The translations under genes and the position numbers were made by a program. From the NCBI GenBank assembly GCA_011040545.1, contig DQYM01000050.1, positions 1 to 5,995 on the forward strand: DNA of 5,995 nt, written 5' to 3'. A model generated the notes under the pieces. That model searched no databases. It was not told the origin of the DNA and was given only the letters and a program-made list of their open reading frames with translations. This stretch comes from Candidatus Bathyarchaeota archaeon. GTDB taxonomy: Archaea; Thermoproteota; Bathyarchaeia; EX4484-135. Below are positions 1-5,884 of the stretch, piece by piece; positions within the stretch are counted from its first letter, which is position 1; each line of letters starts with the position of its first letter.

Positions 1-648
1 ATCCCCATCCCTATCTACGGCATAGCTTAGGTCAGGTACCCCGAAGTCAACCCCAGTATCTACTATTGATATAACAACGCCATCGCCCCAGATATTGAGG
101 TCCCCCTCAACCTTATCAACTCCGATTATCTCCCTTACCTTCCACTGATTCAGCACGTTACTAGCATCTTGATGTGAGCAGTACTGCTTGAAATCTGGCT
201 CCTTAAGGCGGAGGTACCTATCTGCCATGATATATACCGTCCCTGGTAGATCAGAGATGGCCCTCACGGCCTCAGGGGATGGGACAAGGCCAAAGACCAA
301 GTACGTATTGCCTAACCTCGCCGTGCAGCTAACGTGCATGAGCTCGCTAATGGCATCAAGATCCCCCTTAGCCACCACGATCACGCTTAGCTTCCCCTTG
401 AAGCACCTAACCTCCTCATCACTTGGTAGCTGGCCCGTTGATATGTACTCCTCAAGCACGGCATCCATCTTCCTAGGCCTAGCCTCCCCTAAGGTGGGCG
501 TGATGCTAAGGGGGGTGCCTAGGCCCCCTAGCCCATCATCAGCTGGCGCTACGACCACCGCTAGGGCCTGATTGGTGCTTAGGAGGGGGAGCTGGCCTAC
601 CAGGGCCACGAGCAGGAGGGCCATGATTGCTAGGTGCCTCATGCCCAT
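1..648 (-). CDS. Secreted subtilisin-like (S8) serine protease, N-terminal 216 codons, runs off the left edge
   Basis: This is the start of an exported serine endopeptidase of the subtilisin family, expected to hydrolyse proteins outside the membrane. The minus-strand frame is open from the ATG at 648 to the window edge. Residues 1-30 form a signal peptide (hydrophobic stretch about 6-25, ending QALA). Residues 60-150 look like an inhibitory pro-region: a beta-strand/helix pattern ending in PGTVYIMAD, the usual style just before the mature enzyme. Residues 171-201 carry the entry to the catalytic domain (VREIIGVDKV, then GDGVVISIVDTGVD), with Asp197 of DTG as the catalytic aspartate. The His and Ser motifs lie beyond the window. 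In-frame ATGs at 642 and 624 are alternative starts. I chose 648 because the TATA box places transcription start within a few bases of it, giving a nearly leaderless mRNA. The gene is divergent from the solute-binding protein gene, which suggests it may supply peptides for uptake; that link is inference. Confidence 0.9.
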   Translation of the reverse strand, partial: MGMRHLAIMALLLVALVGQLPLLSTNQALAVVVAPADDGLGGLGTPLSITPTLGEARPRKMDAVLEEYISTGQLPSDEEVRCFKGKLSVIVVAKGDLDAISELMHVSCTARLGNTYLVFGLVPSPEAVRAISDLPGTVYIMADRYLRLKEPDFKQYCSHQDASNVLNQWKVREIIGVDKVEGDLNIWGDGVVISIVDTGVDFGVPDLSYAVDRDGD

Positions 649-671
649 CCCCAGGCTAGCAATGGCCTAGA

Positions 672-683
672 CCTATTATAAGG
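672..683 (-). promoter_or_regulatory. TATA-box promoter of the protease gene
   Basis: On the minus strand this reads CCTTATAATAGG, an A/T core (674-681) in GC-richer surroundings. The core centre lies about 30 bases before the ATG at 648. With the usual archaeal spacing of about 26 bases from TATA centre to transcription start, RNA would begin near 651, so the mRNA would be leaderless or nearly so. No Shine-Dalgarno sequence precedes the ATG, which fits. Position is predicted from sequence only. Confidence 0.6.
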
Positions 684-741
684 ATATGCACACCTAGCCT
701 TGGGCAATTGCTACGGGAGATACATGGCGTATTAAGCTAGA

Positions 742-760
742 GAGAAGCCTCTGTCTTCTC
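742..760. promoter_or_regulatory. Inverted repeat GAGAAG-N7-CTTCTC, candidate regulator site
   Basis: Perfect 6-bp arms (742-747 and 755-760) are separated by 7 bases. The dyad ends 5 bp before the TATA box of the solute-binding protein gene, where an archaeal activator or repressor could touch the basal transcription factors. Related purine/pyrimidine tracts (AGAGAG at 739-744, CTCTC at 782-786, GAGAG at 798-802) flank the same promoter. The arms are short and low in complexity, so chance is possible. Confidence 0.35.
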
Positions 761-765
761 ACAAC

Positions 766-774
766 CTTTAAATA
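766..774 (+). promoter_or_regulatory. TATA-box promoter of the solute-binding protein gene
   Basis: CTTTAAATA is a near-ideal crenarchaeal TATA box. Its centre (about 770) predicts transcription start near 796, giving a short leader of about 17 bases that still contains the Shine-Dalgarno sequence at 800-805. Strength of the match suggests good basal expression, as expected for a binding protein needed in excess over its permease. Confidence 0.75.
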
Positions 775-799
775 CGTGCTGCTCTCTACATCGTGCGGA

Positions 800-805
800 G
801 AGGTG
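800..805 (+). promoter_or_regulatory. Ribosome-binding site fixing the GTG start at 813
   Basis: GAGGTG complements the conserved 16S rRNA 3' end (ATCACCTCC) and sits 7 bases before the GTG at 813. It supports this non-ATG start, which is also the one that gives a well-formed signal peptide. Confidence 0.7.
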
Positions 806-812
806 GAAGGGC

Positions 813-3185
813 GTGAGCAGGAAGCAACTGCTCACGGCTATTGCTGTTTCATCGTTGATGGTGCTTCTCCTGCTTACTAGCGCTCCAATGGCTGCGGCCA
901 AGCCCGCCAGGCCTGGCCCACCCCTTGATGAGATCGTGGTAACGGTGAGGATGGATGAGGAGGTGGGCATAAGGGATACCGTGGCTGGTAGGTTAGATGT
1001 CTTCCTCTGGGGCAATCCAATATCGGTCTACGAGGCCCTGGAGGAGGCAGAGCGTGAGAAGCTAGTTCTAGTTAGGAGCACAGCTGCCTTCTACGATATA
1101 GATGTTAACCCAATAAACGATACTGGCGTGCCAGGCGTTATAGAGGTATCTGGTGGCGAGGGCGGGACCTACAGGGCAGATGGCCTCTACTTCAACCCAT
1201 GGGCTGTAAGGGAGATAAGGTATGCACTTAACTGGCTGATAAGCAGGAAGTTCATCGTTGAGGAGATACTAGGTGGTAGCGGAGATGCTATGTACAGCCC
1301 AGTTGCCCCAACTGAGTACGCTAATGCCACCGTGTATGAGGTCTACCAGGCCCTGGGCCTGAGGCCCGAGGGCGATCCAGAGCTTGCGGAGAGCATGGTT
1401 GAAGATGCCATTTCCAACATCAAGACCATCTGGGCTGACATGGGCGTCCCATACGACCTGAGGATGGGTGCTGATGGCTACTGGGAGTTCTTTGATGGCA
1501 CGAGCTGGAAGACGGTTGAGGTCAACTTCTTCATAAGGATTGAGGATGAGAGGCTATACCTAGGCCGCTACGTAGCTGGCATGATTGAGCACTACTTCCA
1601 CTTCAAGGTGAACAAGATAGAGAAGGAGAGGGGCATCTGTATCAGCGAGGTCTACTATGGCGATCCATCTGCCTACAGGTGGGACCTATACACGGCTGGC
1701 TGGGTCAGCATGGCAGAGTGGAAGTACCCAGAGTGGAGCATAGCCCAGATGTACGCTGGTTGGTACGGCTGGATGCCCATGGGCTACTATGGCCCATCTG
1801 AGCTAGAGCAGCTCACGCTTGACCTATGCTATGGCAAGGTCCCACCTGAGCAGTACTGGGATAAGATAAAGGAGGCCATTAGGCTAGGCATACAGGAGAG
1901 CGTTAGGGTCTTCGTGGCTGAGACGTGGGAGTTCTTCCCAGTGAACAAGGATAGGGTCTACAACATCGTGGCTGGCACCCGCAGTGGCCTATGGACCATA
2001 TACCCATTCAGGACGGCTACGACACCAGATGGGAAGCTCAGGGTATCTGAGTACTCAGCACCTGGCACGCTATTCATGAGCCCCTGGAACCCAGTTGGTG
2101 GGTTCCAGGATGTCTACTCCGAGGTCCTATGGAGGTACGTAAGGGACTACGGTGATTACCCCGATCCAATTGCAGGTGAGCCAATACCAATTAGGGTAAC
2201 CTGGTCCATTGAGAAGGGCCACATACCAGTGCCACCTACGGCCCTGAAGTACAACGCTACAGAAGACACGTGGTATGAGGTCGGCTCTGGCCTAGTGGCC
2301 AACGTGAGCATTACGTTCAACTACAAGTTCAGCAAGTGGCACGATGGCCACCCAATGAGCCTAGCAGATGTCCTCTACCTCATACCATTCAGCTTACAGG
2401 AGATAGACCCAACTGACCCACTGTACAACTGGATAGTGGATTACTTCTTCTCAGCGGGCATACTTGAGTACGATAAGTCGGTGCTAGGCTATGAGATAAT
2501 AAACGATACAGCCATAAGGGTGTACGGCACCTACGTGCACCCAGTTTCAGATGCCGTAACAGCCGATTACTACCTCATCTGGCCAAGCCTGCCCTGGCAG
2601 GTCTACGCTGCCATGGAGTACTGCGTGTGCTTCGGTGGCCCAGCCTATGGCGTAACCTACGGCTTCTACTGGTGGGATGTTGATTACCTAGGCAAGGACT
2701 ACTGGATTGACATGATAGTCCCATCCCACGTAACCGACATAAAGGCTGCTGCCGAGGGCCTAAAGGATAAGACGCTGCCAAACTGGGAGCTCTTCCGCAT
2801 CCACAGGAACTTCAATGGCCTACCAGCTGATGTCATGCCAACCGAGGCTGAGGCCGTGGCTGGCTATGAGGCCCTCATAAACTGGGCCGATAGCCACCAC
2901 CACGTAGCCATAAGCAATGGCCCATACTACATGGATAGGTGGGACCCAGACCTAAGGGTCATGTACCTAAAGGCCTTCAGGGATGAGAGCTACCCATTTG
3001 ATGAGGAGTACTGGGTCAAGAGGCTTGAGGAGATGGGGGCAACTGTGCTAAACCCAGGCCCACCAGCCGTAGGGCCTGCTCCACCACCTCCAACGCCAAC
3101 CTGGGTCTGGTATGCTGTTGGAGGGGCAATTGCAGCTATAGTCATCATAGCTGTAGCAGTTGTCGTCCTACGTAAGAGGGCCTAG
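813..3185 (+). CDS. Family 5 (Dpp/Opp-type) ABC transporter solute-binding protein, C-terminally membrane-anchored, apparently circularly permuted
   Basis: This is the substrate receptor of the ABC importer encoded downstream, acting on the outer face of the membrane. The 790 residues comprise a signal peptide (1-29, ending MAAA, no lipobox Cys), the binding domain (about 38-745), a Pro-rich stalk (748-762), one membrane helix (763-786) and a basic RKRA tail. This is the usual layout for archaeal peptide-binding proteins. Family 5 hallmarks are visible but in unusual order: a GeiDi-like segment (AGRLDVFLWG, 58-67), NP (99-100), the VRxALxxxIxR-like helix (IRYALNWLISRKFI, 135-148), then, after residue 405, the normally N-terminal parts: LRVSEYSAPG (409-418), NP (426-427), WHDGHPMSLADV (509-520) and GPYY (703-706). 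It is longer than the roughly 500-550 residues of bacterial relatives and rich in aromatics (32 Trp). The GTG start is set by the Shine-Dalgarno site. It has its own promoter and terminator, so it is probably a separate abundant transcript. Substrate may be peptides or oligosaccharides. Confidence 0.9.
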   Translation: MSRKQLLTAIAVSSLMVLLLLTSAPMAAAKPARPGPPLDEIVVTVRMDEEVGIRDTVAGRLDVFLWGNPISVYEALEEAEREKLVLVRSTAAFYDIDVNPINDTGVPGVIEVSGGEGGTYRADGLYFNPWAVREIRYALNWLISRKFIVEEILGGSGDAMYSPVAPTEYANATVYEVYQALGLRPEGDPELAESMVEDAISNIKTIWADMGVPYDLRMGADGYWEFFDGTSWKTVEVNFFIRIEDERLYLGRYVAGMIEHYFHFKVNKIEKERGICISEVYYGDPSAYRWDLYTAGWVSMAEWKYPEWSIAQMYAGWYGWMPMGYYGPSELEQLTLDLCYGKVPPEQYWDKIKEAIRLGIQESVRVFVAETWEFFPVNKDRVYNIVAGTRSGLWTIYPFRTATTPDGKLRVSEYSAPGTLFMSPWNPVGGFQDVYSEVLWRYVRDYGDYPDPIAGEPIPIRVTWSIEKGHIPVPPTALKYNATEDTWYEVGSGLVANVSITFNYKFSKWHDGHPMSLADVLYLIPFSLQEIDPTDPLYNWIVDYFFSAGILEYDKSVLGYEIINDTAIRVYGTYVHPVSDAVTADYYLIWPSLPWQVYAAMEYCVCFGGPAYGVTYGFYWWDVDYLGKDYWIDMIVPSHVTDIKAAAEGLKDKTLPNWELFRIHRNFNGLPADVMPTEAEAVAGYEALINWADSHHHVAISNGPYYMDRWDPDLRVMYLKAFRDESYPFDEEYWVKRLEEMGATVLNPGPPAVGPAPPPPTPTWVWYAVGGAIAAIVIIAVAVVVLRKRA

Positions 3186-3195
3186 AGCCCAAGAA

Positions 3196-3212
3196 CCCCC
3201 TTTATTTTTATT
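3196..3212 (+). terminator. T-rich archaeal-type terminator after the solute-binding protein gene
   Basis: Starting about 11 bases after the TAG stop, a C-run leads into TTTATTTTTATT (3201-3212) with no GC-rich hairpin before it. Archaeal RNA polymerase terminates at such T tracts. It would separate most of the binding-protein mRNA from the permease operon, with some read-through possible. Confidence 0.55.
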
Positions 3213-3299
3213 GCTATCTAGCTTAGTACCCCTAGCTAAGTCCCTCACTAGCAATGCATTCCCTTATGGCATCAGAAGGCCTTAGTTAGTGCCTATTAG

Positions 3300-3316
3300 C
3301 GAAACGCTTTTTTAAA
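3300..3316 (+). promoter_or_regulatory. BRE/TATA promoter of the permease-ATPase operon
   Basis: CTTTTTTAAA (3307-3316) is a good TATA box, preceded by an A-rich BRE-like stretch (CGAAACG, 3300-3306). Its centre predicts transcription start near 3338, at the edge of the purine-rich Shine-Dalgarno sequence, so the leader would be about 13 bases. This gives the permease operon its own transcription start, separate from that of the binding protein. Confidence 0.7.
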
Positions 3317-3337
3317 GGGGTCAAGGGGAAAAACACG

Positions 3338-3344
3338 GGAGGAG
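3338..3344 (+). promoter_or_regulatory. Ribosome-binding site of the DppB-type permease
   Basis: GGAGGAG lies 6 bases before the ATG at 3351, inside a purine-only tract (3337-3350). It differs from the GAGGTG form used by the other genes here but still pairs with the CCTCC of 16S rRNA. Confidence 0.6.
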
Positions 3345-3350
3345 AGGGAG

Positions 3351-4442
3351 ATGGGCTACGGGAGATACGTGCTGTTCAGGCTTGCTAATATGTTCGTAGT
3401 CCTAATCCTCGTAACCGTCATATCTGCAGCCCTATTCTACGCTGCTGGCGAGGCCTTCCTCTGGGACCTAGTGATGAGCCATGTTAATGCAGAGGTCTCA
3501 GCCTACAGGCAGCAGTACCCAACTGCAACTGAGGAAGAGATAAGGCGCTTTAAGCAGGAGAGGGAGAAGTTCTGGATGGATTACTATGGCCTAACTAAGC
3601 CATTGTGGGAGCGGGTCCTCACGACGACATGGAACCTAATGACGTTTAACTTCGGTAAGGCCCTACAGCTTAGGACGCCTGGTGGGAGCGATAAGGTCAT
3701 TGACCTAATACTTGATAGGCTGCCGAACACCATATTGCTGTTCACCGTGGGGGACCTCATAACCATGGCCATAGGCATCTACCTAGGCATGAAGGCTGCT
3801 AAGAACGTGGGCAGCCTACTTGATAGGGCTATCTCAACGTTTGCTATGGTAACCTACAGCCTACCGATGTGGTGGACTGGCATGCTAATGATAATGGTGT
3901 TCTCGTACTACATACCAAACCCATTTAACCCATACGAGGGCCTGTTCCCATCTGGTGGCATACTATCACCTGAGGTCCCACCAGATCCATTCCTCAGGTT
4001 CCTGGACTTCCTCTGGCACCTAACGCTACCAGTAACAACGCTGGTCCTAGTTTCCTTCGGTGGCTGGGCCTATGCCACTAGGAACATCGTGCTTGGGACC
4101 CTACAGCAGGACTTCGTGATGGCTGCTAGGGCAAAGGGGCTGCCTGAGAGGAAGGTCCTATATGGCCACGTCCTCAGGGCCTCAAGCCCAGCCATAGCCA
4201 CGTCGGTTATACTAAGCGTGATCGGCTCGCTAGGTGGTGCAATGATCTCTGAGACGGTATTCAACTGGCCTGGCATGGGCAACTTGGCATGGATGGCCAT
4301 AGCAAACATGGACTTCCCCGTCCTGCTTGGCTGGATGTACGTAACAACGCTAATATGGTTGCTTACGCTCATAGTAATTGACTTGATCTACGGCCTACTT
4401 GACCCAAGGGTGAAGGTAGGCATTGCCGTCAAGGGGACGTGA
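3351..4442 (+). CDS. dppB: DppB/OppB-type ABC transporter permease
   Basis: This integral membrane protein forms one half of the channel of a dipeptide/oligopeptide-class ABC importer. It has 363 residues, slightly above the usual 310-340. Membrane helices are seen at about 10-32, 127-149, 161-188, 223-247, 283-302 and 327-349. Between helices 1 and 2 is the family's external segment, here extended by a charged helix (about 45-75) before YYGLTKPLWERV (78-89), the equivalent of the bacterial GLDKPL motif, and FNFGKAL (99-105). The ATPase-docking EAA loop is at 254-281 (DFVMAARAKG, then VLRASSP), and the conserved end motifs are ETVFNWPGMG (301-310) and LLDPRVKVG (349-357). ATG with a GGAGGAG site sets the start. 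The stop codon at 4440-4442 overlaps the ribosome-binding site of the next gene, so the two permeases are probably translationally coupled. The symbol is a family-level name; peptide specificity is not proven. Confidence 0.95.
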   Translation: MGYGRYVLFRLANMFVVLILVTVISAALFYAAGEAFLWDLVMSHVNAEVSAYRQQYPTATEEEIRRFKQEREKFWMDYYGLTKPLWERVLTTTWNLMTFNFGKALQLRTPGGSDKVIDLILDRLPNTILLFTVGDLITMAIGIYLGMKAAKNVGSLLDRAISTFAMVTYSLPMWWTGMLMIMVFSYYIPNPFNPYEGLFPSGGILSPEVPPDPFLRFLDFLWHLTLPVTTLVLVSFGGWAYATRNIVLGTLQQDFVMAARAKGLPERKVLYGHVLRASSPAIATSVILSVIGSLGGAMISETVFNWPGMGNLAWMAIANMDFPVLLGWMYVTTLIWLLTLIVIDLIYGLLDPRVKVGIAVKGT

Positions 4443-4446
4443 GGTG
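4441..4446 (+). promoter_or_regulatory. Ribosome-binding site deciding the TTG start of the DppC-type permease
   Basis: GAGGTG overlaps the TGA stop (4440-4442) of the preceding permease and sits 5 bases before the TTG at 4452. The GTG at 4445 is out of frame. The next residues (GFKEFWEEFFRYKSGIAGL) match the typical start of DppC proteins, so the TTG is the best start. Interlocking of stop and ribosome-binding site suggests translational coupling. Confidence 0.7.
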
Positions 4447-4451
4447 GGAGC

Positions 4452-5879
4452 TTGGGCTTTAAGGAGTTCTGGGAGGAGTTCTTTAGGTATAAGAGCGGCA
4501 TAGCTGGCTTAATCCTGCTCTTTGGCCTAGCCTTCATGGCCATTGGTGCCCCACTCCTCGCCCCAACCGAGGCCTACGAGAACTGGCTGAACGATGAGTA
4601 CTGGGTTGAGAACCCAGAGGGCGTCCCACCGACCTGGGCAGCCTGGCTGATGGGCAAGAACCTACCTGGCCACATCATAATGACGGACCCAGTTGAGGAG
4701 GACCGCTGGCAGGAGCCACTCCCATGGGGGGCTAGGGTGTACAGGTGGGTGTTCAAGTACGACTTCTACTACGATGAGCCACCTAAGGACCTGATGTTCA
4801 GGGTGCTTGGCGTAACCAGGGGTGAGAAAGCGCCTCTGATACGCATAAAGATAGTGAGGCCAGATGAGAAGGAAATAACAATAACATGCAATTATAAGCT
4901 CTCAGAGCGCTTCAGGGATACCAACTGCATATCAATAAGTGTTACTGGCACGAAGGAAGCTAGGTTTGATCCACTATCAAAGGGGGCTACCTGGCGCTTT
5001 GCTGAGAAGTACGAAACCGAGGAGAACATGATCAAGGCCATAGGCATGGTTATTGATGAAATGGATATAGTCTTCCGTGAGGCAGGGCCAGGCATGATAT
5101 TTGGCGATACACCACTGCTCCACGGCACCTACAAATTCATCATAACGGTCAAGATGTACAATCCAGGGGATAGGTTTGATGGCATGAGGGTAATAGTAGC
5201 TGGCAAGGTCTACGGCCTCCTGGGCACCGATATACGTGGTAGGGACCTATGGGTAGGCATCGTATGGGGCTCAAGGCTTGCCCTTATAGTTGGCCTAATA
5301 GGCTCGGTAGTGAGCACGGTCGTTGGCGTGTTCTACGGTACCGTGAGCGCCTACCTAGGTGGCATAAAGGACGAGATACTCCAGAGGATCTACGAGGTAG
5401 TAGCTAGCATACCCGTCCTGCCCATACTAATACTCATGGCAGCTATCTTCAAGCCCAGCGTCTGGAACCTAGCCCTAATGATGGCCTTATTCTACTGGAC
5501 TGGCCCTGTTAAGACGGTCCGAAGCATGGCCCTACAGATAAAGGAGGAGCCATATGTAGAAGCTGCGAGGGCCATAGGGGCTAGTGGCTGGAGGATACTG
5601 ACCAAGTACATAGCTAACCAGGTGCTACCGTACACATTTGCCCTCATGGCCATGACTGTACCAGGCGTCATACTAACTGAGGCAGGCATAAGCTTCCTCA
5701 TGGGCGGTGAGATAATATCAGAGCCAACGTGGGGCAGGATACTTGGTGATGCACATGGGTATAGCAAGATGTGGTGGTGGATACTACCGCCAGGCTTCAT
5801 GATATGCCTGACTGGCCTATCCTTCGTGCTGATAGGCTACGCCCTTGATAAGATACTGAACCCGATGCTGAAGAGGTGA
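4452..5879 (+). CDS. dppC: DppC/OppC-type ABC transporter permease with a large external insert domain
   Basis: This is the second channel subunit, partner of the DppB-type permease. It has 475 residues against roughly 280-310 for most bacterial DppC proteins. The extra length lies between membrane helix 1 (about 15-35) and the conserved GLLGTDIRGRDLW (255-267). That insert of roughly 210 residues should face outward. Its first part (about 40-112) is rich in Trp, Pro and acidic residues. Its second part (about 113-250) has alternating strands, two cysteines (146 and 159) and HGTYKFIITVKMYNPGD (224-240), resembling a beta-sandwich. The canonical core follows: helices at about 275-300, 318-333, 336-352, 393-415 and 445-465, the EAA loop YVEAARAIGASGWRI (368-382) with ILTKYIANQVLPY, then GISFLMGG (412-419) and PTWGRILGDA (425-434). 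The start is TTG. Its stop (TGA at 5877-5879) lies within the ribosome-binding site of the following ATPase gene. The insert's function is unknown; contact with the large binding protein is a guess. Confidence 0.93.
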   Translation: MGFKEFWEEFFRYKSGIAGLILLFGLAFMAIGAPLLAPTEAYENWLNDEYWVENPEGVPPTWAAWLMGKNLPGHIIMTDPVEEDRWQEPLPWGARVYRWVFKYDFYYDEPPKDLMFRVLGVTRGEKAPLIRIKIVRPDEKEITITCNYKLSERFRDTNCISISVTGTKEARFDPLSKGATWRFAEKYETEENMIKAIGMVIDEMDIVFREAGPGMIFGDTPLLHGTYKFIITVKMYNPGDRFDGMRVIVAGKVYGLLGTDIRGRDLWVGIVWGSRLALIVGLIGSVVSTVVGVFYGTVSAYLGGIKDEILQRIYEVVASIPVLPILILMAAIFKPSVWNLALMMALFYWTGPVKTVRSMALQIKEEPYVEAARAIGASGWRILTKYIANQVLPYTFALMAMTVPGVILTEAGISFLMGGEIISEPTWGRILGDAHGYSKMWWWILPPGFMICLTGLSFVLIGYALDKILNPMLKR

Positions 5880-5880
5880 T
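5873..5880 (+). promoter_or_regulatory. Ribosome-binding site deciding the start of the DppD-type ATPase
   Basis: GAGGTGAT is an 8-base match to the complement of the conserved 16S 3' end and contains the permease stop codon (TGA at 5877-5879). It is 4 bases before the ATG at 5885 and overlaps the in-frame ATG at 5879, so 5885 is the better start. Confidence 0.65.
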
Positions 5881-5884
5881 GGCG

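Noticed and set aside
188..571. Open frame of 127 codons on the plus strand
   Set aside because: It lies antisense inside the protease gene, whose signal peptide, pro-region and DTGVD motif read clearly on the minus strand. The plus-strand translation is Ser/Thr/Pro-rich with no recognisable family.
649..812. Possible small RNA or tRNA in the divergent intergenic region
   Set aside because: No cloverleaf, no A/B box pair and no stable long stem is visible; the two promoters and the dyad account for the space.
737..1015. Open frame of 92 codons on the minus strand
   Set aside because: It covers the receptor promoter, ribosome-binding site and signal peptide in antisense and has no supporting motif.
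3235..3300. Nested short inverted repeats (GCTAA/TTAGC, CACTA/TAGTG, ATGC/GCAT) in the gap between receptor and permease genes
   Set aside because: The arms are only 4-5 bp, separated by unequal loops, and lie upstream of the predicted promoter. Nothing supports a conserved RNA or operator, and such pairs are common by chance in CTAG-rich DNA.
4070..4372. Open frame of 100 codons on the minus strand
   Set aside because: It is antisense to the EAA-loop and last helices of the DppB-type permease; the sense protein is conserved throughout.
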